NCBI GenBank assembly: GCA_025698895.1 | Contig: JAILWO010000005.1 | Span: 143,281 to 207,280, forward strand | Length of the DNA stretch: 64,000 nucleotides | Origin: Rhizobiaceae bacterium | GTDB lineage: Bacteria; Pseudomonadota; Alphaproteobacteria; Rhizobiales; Rhizobiaceae | Direction of reading: 5' to 3' | Shown: in pieces, positions 19,438 through 27,854 of the stretch | How positions within the stretch are numbered: the first letter of the stretch is position 1 | Layout of the letters: the number at the start of each line of letters is the position of its first letter | Translations under genes and position numbers: made by a program | The notes under the pieces: model-generated | The model's input: only the letters and a program-made list of their open reading frames with translations | Told to the model about the DNA's origin: nothing | Databases searched by the model: none

Positions 19438-21237
19438 TCAGCTGGGGTTCGAGGCGTTCAGCCCGTCGCGCGCGGCCAGATCGGCCGGCACAGGTATTTG
19501 GATATCGAGGAGCATCTGTGCGAAGCCCTTGCCCTGCGGGTCGATCCTGACCGATGCGATGCCGCCGCCGCCCAGCGAGTCGTGCAGCAGGAAGTTCAGT
19601 GCATGAATGCCGGGCAGTTCGAACCGCTCGACCGGTCCGTTGCAGAGATGCGCAAAGTAGTCCTTCACGGTCTCTTCGGTCAGCGCCGAGCGGATATAGG
19701 GCAAATACCCCGGCTTGCGCGCGATCACGCCGATATTGGCGATGTTGCCCTTGTCGCCTGAGCGGCCCCAGGCGAGTTCGACCAGGCGCACCATCACCGC
19801 GCGGGGACCGGCCTCGCGGCCTTCCACCGCCGCCGCGGAGGAAGCATCAAGTCGCACCGCCTCGGCTGCAATGGTGACGGGCACGTCTTTGCCGTCGACC
19901 TCGACCGCGATCGGGGTGTCGGCCTTGTCCTGCAAGAAGGAGAAGAGACGGACCACCGGCTGCACCTTTGGCCGACCGGCGAAGAAACCGGTCAGCCCCT
20001 GCGCAGAGGAGACCGCCATCGGCGCGATCTCTCCGGCGAAGATGTTCAACGCATCGCGGTCATCATGGGTCACGCCGATCTTCAGCACCACCTCGCGCGT
20101 GCGGGCGCGGGCGTTGGCGCCATAGGCGGCCTCGGCGCCCAGCACCTCCACGCTGACCTGCCGGAAATCACCGAGGTTGCGGTCGCGGAAAATGCGGCGG
20201 CAGCGGGTCAGAATGGCCTCGGCAACACGTTCGGCCTTGGCAGGCGCGTCGATCGCGGCCAGCGTCAGCGTGGTGATCGCCCGCCAGCCGTCGGCATGGG
20301 TGGCCGACACCTTGTAGCTGTCGGTGCGTCCCAGCCCCCGCGCGCCCTTCACCGTCACCCGGTCGGGCCCCACCTGCTCCAGTGTCACCTGCGACCAGTC
20401 GCAGATCACATCGGGCAGGACGTAGCGCTGCGGATCGCCGATCTCGTAGAGCATCTGCTCGCCGACCGAGGCCGGCACCACCAGCCCGCCGGTATCCGGC
20501 GTCTTGGTCATGATGAAGCTGCCGTCTTCCGACACTTCGACAATCGGCATGCCCATATCGTCCCAGCCCGGCACCTCCCGCCAATCGGTGAAATTGCCGC
20601 CCGTGCCCTGCGGGCCGCATTCGATCAGGTGGCCGGCCAGCGAGCCTTGGCTGAGCTTGTCCCAATCGTCGTCTTTCCAGCCGAACTCATGCATCAGCGG
20701 CCCAAGCGCCACAGCACTGTCAGCGCAGCGGCCGGTCACCACGATCTCGGCACCCGCATCGAGGGCGGCCGCAATCGGCCGCGCGCCGAGATAGGCGTTC
20801 ATGCTCATCGGCTTGGCCGGGAAAGGCGCGCCCGAAAACATCTCGGTCACGTCGCGGGCGCGGATCTCGTCCGCGCGGCCCAGCAGATCATCACCCAGCA
20901 CGACGCCGATCGAAATGTCGATGCCCGCCGCCGCCGCCGCCTTGGCCAGCGCCTCGCGGCAGCCGCGCGGATTGACCCCGCCGGCATTCGCGACAACCTT
21001 GATCCCCTTGCGCTTGAGCTCTGGCAATAAAGGCGCAACTGCCTGGACAAAGTCCGGCGCATAACCCGCTTCCGGCGACTTCGTCCGCGCCCGCGCAAGC
21101 AGCGACATCGTGATCTCGGCAAGATAGTCGAAGACCAGATAATCGATGTCGCCCTTCGTCACCAGTTGGCCAACCGCCTCGGGCGTGTCGCCCCAGAACC
21201 CCGAGGCGCAGCCGATGCGCACAGTTCGCCCAGTCAT
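19438..21237 (-). CDS. AtuA-family protein (acyclic terpene utilization, DUF1446)
   Basis: A 599-residue protein of the AtuA/DUF1446 family, typically encoded with geranyl-CoA or related carboxylases. The N-terminal region VRIGCASGFWGDTPEAV, then VVANAGGVNPRGC and VVTGRCADSAVALGP, are family hallmarks. The last 100 or so residues (from AWGRSGDKGNIANIG) form the small C-terminal AtuA domain. The biochemical role of AtuA remains undefined, although in Pseudomonas it is required for growth on acyclic terpenes. The ATG at 21237 has GGGAGG about seven bases upstream; the longer upstream frame is unsupported. First gene of the operon AtuA-BC-BCCP-CT, divergent from two dehydrogenases. Confidence 0.92.
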   Translation of the reverse strand: MTGRTVRIGCASGFWGDTPEAVGQLVTKGDIDYLVFDYLAEITMSLLARARTKSPEAGYAPDFVQAVAPLLPELKRKGIKVVANAGGVNPRGCREALAKAAAAAGIDISIGVVLGDDLLGRADEIRARDVTEMFSGAPFPAKPMSMNAYLGARPIAAALDAGAEIVVTGRCADSAVALGPLMHEFGWKDDDWDKLSQGSLAGHLIECGPQGTGGNFTDWREVPGWDDMGMPIVEVSEDGSFIMTKTPDTGGLVVPASVGEQMLYEIGDPQRYVLPDVICDWSQVTLEQVGPDRVTVKGARGLGRTDSYKVSATHADGWRAITTLTLAAIDAPAKAERVAEAILTRCRRIFRDRNLGDFRQVSVEVLGAEAAYGANARARTREVVLKIGVTHDDRDALNIFAGEIAPMAVSSAQGLTGFFAGRPKVQPVVRLFSFLQDKADTPIAVEVDGKDVPVTIAAEAVRLDASSAAAVEGREAGPRAVMVRLVELAWGRSGDKGNIANIGVIARKPGYLPYIRSALTEETVKDYFAHLCNGPVERFELPGIHALNFLLHDSLGGGGIASVRIDPQGKGFAQMLLDIQIPVPADLAARDGLNASNPS

Positions 21238-21356
21238 CGCAACCTCCCTGTCGCCCGGTCCATTCGGGTGGACGCCGATGGCAAGCTTCCGTCTTTCCTC
21301 CCAAGCGCATGCCCAAAAAAAAGACACACGCAGCTCGACACCACTTGAAACGTTTT

Positions 21357-21370
21357 CTAACATATGTTTG
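21357..21370. promoter_or_regulatory. Operator-like inverted repeat (site D)
   Basis: CTAACATATGTTTG differs from the CTAAC-N4-GTTAG core at one position in the right arm and has the same central ATAT as site A. It lies in the divergent promoter region between the AtuA/carboxylase 2 operon and the dehydrogenase operon, so one site could serve both. Confidence 0.65.
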
Positions 21371-21415
21371 ATTTTGATCAATAGGCAAGTTGCGCAGCCA
21401 TCGGGAGGATCAAAG

Positions 21416-22630
21416 ATGAACGTCCAGGCCGGGCCAGGCATGGCCGCGCTCGCGGCCATAAAGGCCAACTATTCGCTGACGCCCGAACAACGGCAGATCG
21501 TGGATCACGTGGATCGGGTTGCGCGCGAGATTCTTCATCCATTGCAAGAGAAGATGGATGCGGAAGAATGGTGGCCCGAGGATTTGTTTCGGCAGATGGG
21601 CGAGCTCGGGCTGCTGGGCATTACCGCGCCCGAGGAGCTGGGCGGCAGCGGCCAGAACGAATTTACCCAGGCCCTGGTCTCAGAGACCATCTCGAAATGG
21701 AACCCGGCAGTCGGCCTTTCGCACGGCGCGCACGACAATCTGTGCCTCAACAACATCCTCAGGAACGGCTCGGATGAGCAGGTGCGGAAATACGTTCCCG
21801 GCCTGTGCTCGGGCGAGCTGGTCGGCGCACTTGGGCTGACCGAGCCCGGCGCGGGCTCGGACGCGCTGGGCTCGATGGCCACCAGCGCCGTGCGCGATGG
21901 CAATGATTATGTGATCAACGGCTCCAAGATCTACATTACCAACGGCCCGATCGCGGATGTCATCCTGGTTTACACAAAAACCGATAAGGCGAAGGGCGCC
22001 AAGGGCATCTCGGCTTTCATCGTGGAGACCGACAATCCGGGCTTCAAGGTGGCGCAGAAGCTCGACAAGATGGGCTTCCGTGGCTCGCCCACGGGCGAAC
22101 TGGTGTTCGAGGACTGCCGCGTGCCCGCCTCGGCCATGATCGGGGCCGAGAACAGCGGCGTTTCGGTGGTGATGAGCGGGCTCGACCTGGAGCGGGCGAT
22201 GGTCGCTTCGGTTTGCGTGGGGATGGCCGAAAGGGCTCTGGAGCTGGCGCTCGACTACGCCAGGATCCGCGAACAGTTCGGCAAGCCGATCGCCAGCTTT
22301 CAGATGGTGCAGTCGAAGCTCGCGGAAATCTATGTCGAGGTCGAAACCGCACGCGCCTTCGGCTATCGCGCGCTCGCGGCTTGCGTCGGCCTGCCCAAGG
22401 GCGCCGGTGGACGCGGCGAAATCCATAAGCTCACCGCCGCCGCCTGCCTTTACGCTGGCGAAGCTTTCAACAAGGCCGTGACCGAAGCGTGCCATATCCA
22501 TGGCGGCTCGGGCTACATGCAGGATACCGAGATCAACCGGCTCTACCGCGCCAACAAGCTGCTGGAAATCGGTGCAGGCACCAGCGAGGTGCGAAAAATT
22601 ATCATTGCCGAAGAACTGCTGCGCGCCTGA
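21416..22630 (+). CDS. Acyl-CoA dehydrogenase, isovaleryl-CoA type (tandem copy 1)
   Basis: A 404-residue dehydrogenase starting at ATG 21416 (GGGAGGA upstream). It shows LTEPGAGSDALGSM and HIHGGSGYMQDTEINR. The usual catalytic Glu loop reads IGAGTSE, as in isovaleryl-CoA dehydrogenase, and the base is expected to be the Glu of MSGLDLERAM in helix G. This layout suits 3-methyl-branched acyl-CoA. It is followed 15 bases later by a close paralogue. Opposite the AtuA/carboxylase 2 operon, it probably supplies the enoyl-CoA for carboxylation, for example a citronellyl-CoA-like oxidation (inference). Confidence 0.93.
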   Translation: MNVQAGPGMAALAAIKANYSLTPEQRQIVDHVDRVAREILHPLQEKMDAEEWWPEDLFRQMGELGLLGITAPEELGGSGQNEFTQALVSETISKWNPAVGLSHGAHDNLCLNNILRNGSDEQVRKYVPGLCSGELVGALGLTEPGAGSDALGSMATSAVRDGNDYVINGSKIYITNGPIADVILVYTKTDKAKGAKGISAFIVETDNPGFKVAQKLDKMGFRGSPTGELVFEDCRVPASAMIGAENSGVSVVMSGLDLERAMVASVCVGMAERALELALDYARIREQFGKPIASFQMVQSKLAEIYVEVETARAFGYRALAACVGLPKGAGGRGEIHKLTAAACLYAGEAFNKAVTEACHIHGGSGYMQDTEINRLYRANKLLEIGAGTSEVRKIIIAEELLRA

Positions 22631-22645
22631 GCGAGGACACCAGCT

Positions 22646-23845
22646 ATGAACGAGCGATTGCGTAACGTCCCCGACCTGCCGACCCATTACCTGACAGAAG
22701 AGCAGCAGGCGCTGGCCGATCAGGCCAGCAAGTTCTTCTTTTCCGAGTTTCATCACCTGAACGCCGAAATGGACGACACCGACGACCTGTCGCCCTCCAT
22801 CTTTCCCAAGCTGGGCGAGATGGGCTATCTGGGCCTCAACGTGGCGCCTGAATTCGGCGGTGCGGGGCTCGATTTCACCTCGGCCTGCATCATCACCGAG
22901 GAATTGTCGCGCGCCTCGGCGGCGATCGGGCTGAGCCACGCGGCCCATGACAATCTTTGCGTCAACAACATCTACCGTAACGCCAATGACGATCTGCGGC
23001 GGAAGTATCTGCCGGGCCTCTGCGACGGCTCGCTGATCGGCGCGCTGGGCCTGACGGAGCCGGGCGCGGGATCGGATGCGCTCGGTTCGATGCGGACGAC
23101 CGCCCGGAAGGACGGCGACCACTACGTGCTCAACGGCTCCAAGATCTATATCACCAACGGCCCGATCGCCGATATCGTGCTGGTCTATGCCAAGACCTCG
23201 CCCGAGAAGGGCGCCAAGGGAATTTCCGCCTTCATCGTCGAGACCGACACACCGGGCTTCAAGGTGGCGCAGAAGCTCAACAAGATGGGGTTCCGCGGCT
23301 CGCCCACAGGCGAGTTGGTGTTCGAGGATTGCCGGGTGCCGGCGGCAAACATGGTGGGCAAGCTGGACGGCGGTGTGGCAGTGACCATGTCGGGGCTCGA
23401 TCTTGAACGCGCCATCGTCTGCTTCAATGCGGTGGGCATCGCGCGCCGGGCATTGGAGATATCGATCGACTATGCCAAGACGCGCCAGCAGTTCGGCAAG
23501 CCGATCGCCAATTTCCAGATGGTGCAGGCCATGCTGGCCGAGATGTATACCGCGATCGAGGCCGCGCGAAGCCTGTCGCTGCGCACCGCCGCCATGTGCG
23601 AGGGTCTGGAAGAAGGCGAAGGGGGGCGCGGCGAGATCCACAAGCTGACGGCCGCGGCTATTTTCAAGGCCGCGGCGGCGACCTCCTTCGTGCTGGATCG
23701 CGCGGTGCAGATTCACGGCGGATCGGGCTACATGCGCGACACCGAGGTCAACCGCCTCTATCGGACGGGCCGGGTACTCGAGGTGGGTGCGGGTACGCAG
23801 GAGGTGCGCAAACTCATCATCTCCGGCGAACTTCTGAAGAACTGA
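22646..23845 (+). CDS. Acyl-CoA dehydrogenase, isovaleryl-CoA type (tandem copy 2)
   Basis: A 399-residue paralogue of the preceding protein. Long blocks are nearly the same, including SHAAHDNLCVNNIYRN, LTEPGAGSDALGSM and FRGSPTGELVFEDCRVP. Both keep the helix-G Glu (SGLDLERAI) and the GAGTQE loop, so each looks catalytically complete. That argues against the inactive-partner arrangement of some heterotetrameric steroid dehydrogenases. The pair may divide chain lengths or form a mixed tetramer. Same operon as the SDR and hydratase that follow (10-base gap). Confidence 0.93.
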   Translation: MNERLRNVPDLPTHYLTEEQQALADQASKFFFSEFHHLNAEMDDTDDLSPSIFPKLGEMGYLGLNVAPEFGGAGLDFTSACIITEELSRASAAIGLSHAAHDNLCVNNIYRNANDDLRRKYLPGLCDGSLIGALGLTEPGAGSDALGSMRTTARKDGDHYVLNGSKIYITNGPIADIVLVYAKTSPEKGAKGISAFIVETDTPGFKVAQKLNKMGFRGSPTGELVFEDCRVPAANMVGKLDGGVAVTMSGLDLERAIVCFNAVGIARRALEISIDYAKTRQQFGKPIANFQMVQAMLAEMYTAIEAARSLSLRTAAMCEGLEEGEGGRGEIHKLTAAAIFKAAAATSFVLDRAVQIHGGSGYMRDTEVNRLYRTGRVLEVGAGTQEVRKLIISGELLKN

Positions 23846-23855
23846 GGCCTGGTAC

Positions 23856-24713
23856 ATGGCAGAAAAACAAGTGCAGAGCCGTTACGCCCCCGACCTCATG
23901 GCAGGTCAGGTGGCTCTCGTGACCGGCTCGGGCTCCGGCATGGGCCGCGCCACAGCGCTCGAAATGGCTTCCTGCGGGGCCAGACTGGCGCTATTCGCCC
24001 GTCGCGAGGAGCCGCTTCGGGAAACCGCCGAGATGATCCGCGCGATGGGGGGCGAAGCCTTCGTCGTGCCGGGCGACACTCGCGACGAGAAGAGCGTCGA
24101 GTCGGCAATGCTGAAGATCAAAGATCACTACGGTCGGCTCGACGTGCTTGTGAACAATGCCGGCGGCCAGTATATCGCCGCCGCCCGCGACATCACCAAC
24201 AAAGGGTTCGAGGCGGTTATCCGCAACAATCTGATCGGCTCGTGGCAGATGACGCGCGCCGCCGCCGACCACTTCATGTTCGAGAACGGCGGCTCGATCG
24301 TATTCGTAACCGCGATCTCGACCCGCACCGCACTGACGGGCTTCGCCCATACCGTTGCCGCGCGCGCAGGCGTCACAGGCTTGATGAAGACGCTTGCCGC
24401 CGAATGGGGTGAATACCGCATCCGCCTGAACTGCGTAGCTCCCGGTACGATCAAGACAGAGGCGCTCGGCCGCTACCCGATATCGCCGGAAAAATGGCAC
24501 GAGCTAAACCGGTCAGTTCTTAACCGCATGGGGGCGGCGGAAGACGTCGCGGGGACGATCATTTTTCTTGCCTCCAGGCTCGGTTCCTTCATTACCGGCG
24601 AGGATGTGTATGTGGACGGGGGAGAAACCCTGCACATGGGCCACGACGCCCGCGACATGATCCATCGTGACATGTTCCAGGAGCGTCAGCGGGGGGACGG
24701 AAAGAATGAGTGA
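23856..24713 (+). CDS. SDR lacking the YxxxK site (2,4-dienoyl-CoA reductase-like)
   Basis: A 285-residue SDR with an intact cofactor motif TGSGSGMGRA and NNAGGQYIAA. At the active-site helix it reads FAHTVAARAGV: the usual Tyr is Thr and the usual Lys is Arg. The following LAAEWGEYRIRLNCVAPG and GGETLHMGH resemble the DECR/PECR branch of SDRs (2,4-dienoyl- and 2-enoyl-CoA reductases), which also deviate from YxxxK. A reductase of polyunsaturated CoA intermediates would suit isoprenoid chains. AtuB or AtuG-like roles are possible. Function uncertain. Its stop overlaps the next gene by eight bases. Confidence 0.85.
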   Translation: MAEKQVQSRYAPDLMAGQVALVTGSGSGMGRATALEMASCGARLALFARREEPLRETAEMIRAMGGEAFVVPGDTRDEKSVESAMLKIKDHYGRLDVLVNNAGGQYIAAARDITNKGFEAVIRNNLIGSWQMTRAAADHFMFENGGSIVFVTAISTRTALTGFAHTVAARAGVTGLMKTLAAEWGEYRIRLNCVAPGTIKTEALGRYPISPEKWHELNRSVLNRMGAAEDVAGTIIFLASRLGSFITGEDVYVDGGETLHMGHDARDMIHRDMFQERQRGDGKNE

Positions 24714-25509
24714 ATCCGTCGTCCTGCTCGAGATTGCCGATCGCATCGCAACGGTGACGCTCAACGACCCCGACAGGCGCAATCCCGTCACCGGCAATGA
24801 GATGATCGCGGGGCTGCTCGACGCGTTCGACCAGGCGCAGCGCGATCCCGGGGTGAGTGTCATGATCCTGACCGGCGCAGACCCGGCCTTCTGCGCCGGC
24901 GGCGATATCAAGGAAATGTCGGACCCCGAAAGCGTGTTCCGCAAGAATCCGCTGGCCGCGGCGGACAGCTACATCACCGGCATTCAGCGGATACCGCTCG
25001 CGCTCTACAATCTCGACATACCTACGATCGCGGCTGTCAACGGCCCGGCCGTGGGCGCGGGCTGCGACCTGACGATGATGTGCGACATGCGCATCGCATC
25101 GGAGAAGGCAAAATTCGGCGAGGTGTTCTTGAACCTCGGAATCATTCCTGGCGACGCAGGTACCTGGTTCCTACTGCGGCGGCTCGGTCACCAGAAAGCG
25201 GCCGAACTGACATTCACTGGACGGATGGTCGGGGCCGAGGAGGCGGTGGAGCTAGGAATGGTGCTTGAGGTGGTGCCGCATGGCGATCTCATGGCGCGGG
25301 CGCGGGAGCGAGCGGCCGTAATTGCGGCCAAGCCGCCCCGCGCACTGCGCGTCGCCAAGCGGCTGATGCGCAATGCCGAACGCATGGACCTGCCGGATTT
25401 CCTGAATACCGCCGCCGCGTACCAGGCACTGATGCACCAGACCAAGGACCACCACGAAGCTCTTGCCGCGTTCCTCGAGAAACGAAAACCTGCATTCTTT
25501 GGCGACTGA
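24706..25509 (+). CDS. Enoyl-CoA hydratase/isomerase family protein
   Basis: A 267-residue crotonase-fold protein starting at ATG 24706, eight bases inside the SDR gene. Key segments are NDPDRRNPVTGNEM, AFCAGGDIKEMS (oxyanion hole) and NGPAVGAGCDLTMMCD. FGEVFLNLGIIPGDAGTWFL contains Glu and Asp near the positions used by hydratases. The operon position after two dehydrogenases and an atypical reductase suggests hydration or double-bond isomerisation of the dehydrogenase products. Confidence 0.92.
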   Translation: MSESVVLLEIADRIATVTLNDPDRRNPVTGNEMIAGLLDAFDQAQRDPGVSVMILTGADPAFCAGGDIKEMSDPESVFRKNPLAAADSYITGIQRIPLALYNLDIPTIAAVNGPAVGAGCDLTMMCDMRIASEKAKFGEVFLNLGIIPGDAGTWFLLRRLGHQKAAELTFTGRMVGAEEAVELGMVLEVVPHGDLMARARERAAVIAAKPPRALRVAKRLMRNAERMDLPDFLNTAAAYQALMHQTKDHHEALAAFLEKRKPAFFGD

Positions 25510-25525
25510 CAGATCGGCCTTACAG

Positions 25526-26011
25526 TTGACCCATCCGGACCAGAAGAAACTAGATCAGATCGCCAGGATGTGGAACCATCGCGGACGTGGTCTGATTACC
25601 GAGATGAACCTGAAGATTGAAAAGGTGGCGATTGATGGCGTTCTGGTTAGGATGCCGTTCAACCCCTCTTTCTGCGCCGACGAGGTCAAAACCCTGCTGC
25701 ATGGCGGGGTGTTAACGGCCCTTCTGGACAGCGTGTTCGGACTAGCGAATTTCGTGGCGATCGACGGGATCAGCAGCATGGCGACACTCGACCTCCGCGT
25801 CGACTATCTGCGCCCGGCGAAATCGCGGGCCGACGTCATGGTGCGCGCAGAATGCATTCGGCAGACCCGGCATATCGCGTTCAATTCGGGCAGGATCTGG
25901 TTCGATGAGCCGGATCAGGCCGAAGTGGCCCGTGGCGCCGCCAGTTTTGCGCTCACACGGGGCGAGGTCAGCATTTTCGATGCAATGACGCAAAGCAGGT
26001 CCTCCAAATGA
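25526..26011 (+). CDS. PaaI-type hotdog thioesterase
   Basis: A single-hotdog protein of about 160 residues with the thioesterase segment LLHGGVLTALLDSVFGLANF and the strand pair STATLD-like SMATLDLRVDYLRPA. It should hydrolyse acyl-CoA esters. The start is uncertain: TTG 25526 is used here, but TTG 25463 and ATG 25568 are in frame and none has a clear ribosome-binding site. It is followed by a second hotdog gene with an ATGA overlap, so the two may form a mixed oligomer. Confidence 0.82.
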   Translation: MTHPDQKKLDQIARMWNHRGRGLITEMNLKIEKVAIDGVLVRMPFNPSFCADEVKTLLHGGVLTALLDSVFGLANFVAIDGISSMATLDLRVDYLRPAKSRADVMVRAECIRQTRHIAFNSGRIWFDEPDQAEVARGAASFALTRGEVSIFDAMTQSRSSK

Positions 26012-26409
26012 CGCCGGATCTCGCAACTCAGCAGCTCAGGAAAGTACCGTTCTTCCAGTTTCTCGACTTCATGATCACCGAGCTTGCTGAAACGCATGCG
26101 GCCGCGACGATGCCGTTCGCCGAACGACTGATCGGAAATCCGATCATGGAATACTACCATGGCGGAATCATCGCGAGCTTCATGGAGGCGGTCGCCGCGA
26201 TCAGCGTAAGCCATGGTCCCGATCTGCAGCCACCCAAGCCGATCAATCTGACGGTTGACTACTTGCGCCCGGCGGTCAAAGGGGCCCTGATGGCCGAAGC
26301 CACAGTGACGCGGAAGGGCAAGCGCATGGCAAGCGTGCGGACGGCCTGTTGGCAGGATGACGCCTCCCGGCCGGTGGCCGAAGGGTTGTATCATTTTCTA
26401 TTGGTCTGA
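26008..26409 (+). CDS. PaaI-type hotdog thioesterase, second copy
   Basis: A 133-residue hotdog-fold protein overlapping the previous gene by four bases. YYHGGIIASFMEAVAAIS and INLTVDYLRPAVKG align with the same elements of its neighbour, but overall similarity is modest. It could release CoA from a dead-end intermediate. It is the last gene of the 21416-26409 operon and converges on the fused TetR gene. Confidence 0.9.
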   Translation: MTPDLATQQLRKVPFFQFLDFMITELAETHAAATMPFAERLIGNPIMEYYHGGIIASFMEAVAAISVSHGPDLQPPKPINLTVDYLRPAVKGALMAEATVTRKGKRMASVRTACWQDDASRPVAEGLYHFLLV

Positions 26410-26426
26410 GGCATGCTATTCTTCGC

Positions 26427-26451
26427 GCCCCGATTATGTGATCTTCGGGGC
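26427..26451. terminator. Possible bidirectional hairpin between convergent genes
   Basis: GCCCCGA (26427-26433) pairs with TCGGGGC (26445-26451) around an 11-base loop. The position between the convergent thioesterase and TetR-fusion genes suits a bidirectional terminator, and the hairpin overlaps the end of the TetR-fusion gene. There is no strong T tract, so confidence is limited. Confidence 0.4.
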
Positions 26452-27741
26452 TGAGCCGTTGGGCGAAATACCGTCCAGCAGCATTTTGATGAGCAGATCC
26501 GTGAAAGCTGAAAGCGTATAGTATCCGCGTTGGTCGCCCTTGCCGGGATCGAACCATTCGACCGTCCAATTCAGCGCGCCCAGCATGGCCTGCCGTAGCG
26601 GAACCACCTTGATGTCGGAGCGCAAGGCTCCGGCCGTCTGCGCCTCGCGCAACAGCCGATCCCAGACCTTCGCGTATTGGTGTCGAACAGGCCGATGGCG
26701 CGAGCGGATCCCTTCCGGCAGCATCCCATAGATGCGGATGTTGGCGGAGGTAAACTCGCTGACACGGAACAAATATGCCATGTGCGTCGCGATTGCCGTC
26801 GCGATCCGGTTTCTATGATCTTCCTTGTTCGGCCATATGGCGGCGGCATGGCTGACGCCGTTCAAGAGATCACGCAGGCCCAGGTCGAGCACCTCATCGA
26901 GAATTTCCTCCTTCGAGCCGAAATGGTAGTAGACGCTGCCTGCCTCAAGGCCCGCTTCCGATGCGACACGTCGTATTGTAGCGGCCTTGTAGCCGCTCTC
27001 TCGCAAGATTCGCGCGGCCGTGCGAAGGATTTGATGGCGGGTTCGTTCGGCCTTCCCCGCTGGTTCGAGTCCATCTGTTAGGTCAAGAGATTCGACCGAT
27101 TTTCTGACCGTTCCGCCACGTTTGGTGCACATGCCGTCGAGCAGCAGTTTCGACAAGCGTTCCGATAGCAGACTGACCGGATAACGTTCGCTGTCGTACC
27201 ATTCCGCTGTCCAGTTCATAGCTCCGAGGATGAACTGGCTGACCAGGGTGACCGAGATGTCACCACGCAGATCGTCCTGATGGTGCTGCAAAAATGATCG
27301 CCAGAGCTGCGCATAGGCCTCTCGCAAGGGACGATGCGCTCTGCGGCGCTTGTCCGACAGCATAGGGAAGTTCCTGATATTCGCCGAAGTGAAATCACTT
27401 TCTTTCAAAAGGAAACAAAGGTGAGTGTCGACAAGCTGCGCGAACGTTTTCCGGAATGGGTCACCTTCCGCCGCCGACCGTTCGACGATCCCCCGAATTT
27501 GCTCGTAGAGTTGTCTAACCCCAATATCGAGGACCTCGTCCAGGATCTGATCCTTCGAGCCGAAATGATAGTAGATGCTACCGGCTTCCAGGTTCGCCGC
27601 CTCGGCGATCCGCCGCATGGTGGTCGCGTTGTATCCCTCTTTGCTAAATAGCTTCGCCGCCGCCAGGAGGATCGCGCGACGCGTCTGCACCGATTTCCCG
27701 TATGGCTCGTCGCCGGGGCTATGGGGGAGGATTTCTTCCAT
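26434..27741 (-). CDS. Double-length TetR-family regulator (two tandem TetR modules)
   Basis: A single frame of 435 residues contains two full TetR repressors in tandem. Module 1 (about residues 1-215) has RRAILLAAAKLFSKEGYNAT, LEAGSIYYHFGSKDQILDEV and LGAMNWTAEWYDSERY. Module 2 (about 220-435) has RHQILRTAARILRESGYKAA, LEAGSVYYHFGSKEEILDEV and LGALNWTVEWFDPGKG. Both keep a complete helix-turn-helix and ligand domain, and both resemble the TetR at 8626. TetR proteins normally act as homodimers of about 200 residues, so this may fold as a covalent pseudo-dimer. It is divergent from the BadH-like gene with site E between them. A likely regulator of the shared CTAAC-N4-GTTAG sites. Confidence 0.93.
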   Translation of the reverse strand: MEEILPHSPGDEPYGKSVQTRRAILLAAAKLFSKEGYNATTMRRIAEAANLEAGSIYYHFGSKDQILDEVLDIGVRQLYEQIRGIVERSAAEGDPFRKTFAQLVDTHLCFLLKESDFTSANIRNFPMLSDKRRRAHRPLREAYAQLWRSFLQHHQDDLRGDISVTLVSQFILGAMNWTAEWYDSERYPVSLLSERLSKLLLDGMCTKRGGTVRKSVESLDLTDGLEPAGKAERTRHQILRTAARILRESGYKAATIRRVASEAGLEAGSVYYHFGSKEEILDEVLDLGLRDLLNGVSHAAAIWPNKEDHRNRIATAIATHMAYLFRVSEFTSANIRIYGMLPEGIRSRHRPVRHQYAKVWDRLLREAQTAGALRSDIKVVPLRQAMLGALNWTVEWFDPGKGDQRGYYTLSAFTDLLIKMLLDGISPNGSAPKIT

Positions 27742-27788
27742 GGATCTCTCTTTCGACGCTGGACATCAGTTTATCAGTTGAGGTAATT

Positions 27789-27802
27789 CGAACAAGCGTT
27801 AG
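27789..27802. promoter_or_regulatory. Operator-like inverted repeat (site E)
   Basis: CGAACAAGCGTTAG matches the CTAAC-N4-GTTAG core with one mismatch in the left arm, and the flanks (ATT and AAT) extend the symmetry. It lies between the divergent TetR-fusion gene (48 bases from its start) and the BadH-like gene. Confidence 0.65.
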
Positions 27803-27854
27803 AATGCGCGGTCATTCCACGGTGCCTGCGACACCGGCAAAAGGAGAAACGGGA

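Noticed and set aside
21680..23857. A 725-residue open frame on the minus strand opposite the two dehydrogenases
   Set aside because: It is antisense to two genes with complete family motifs, has no recognisable domain, and repeats itself only because the two sense genes are paralogues. High GC explains the open frame.
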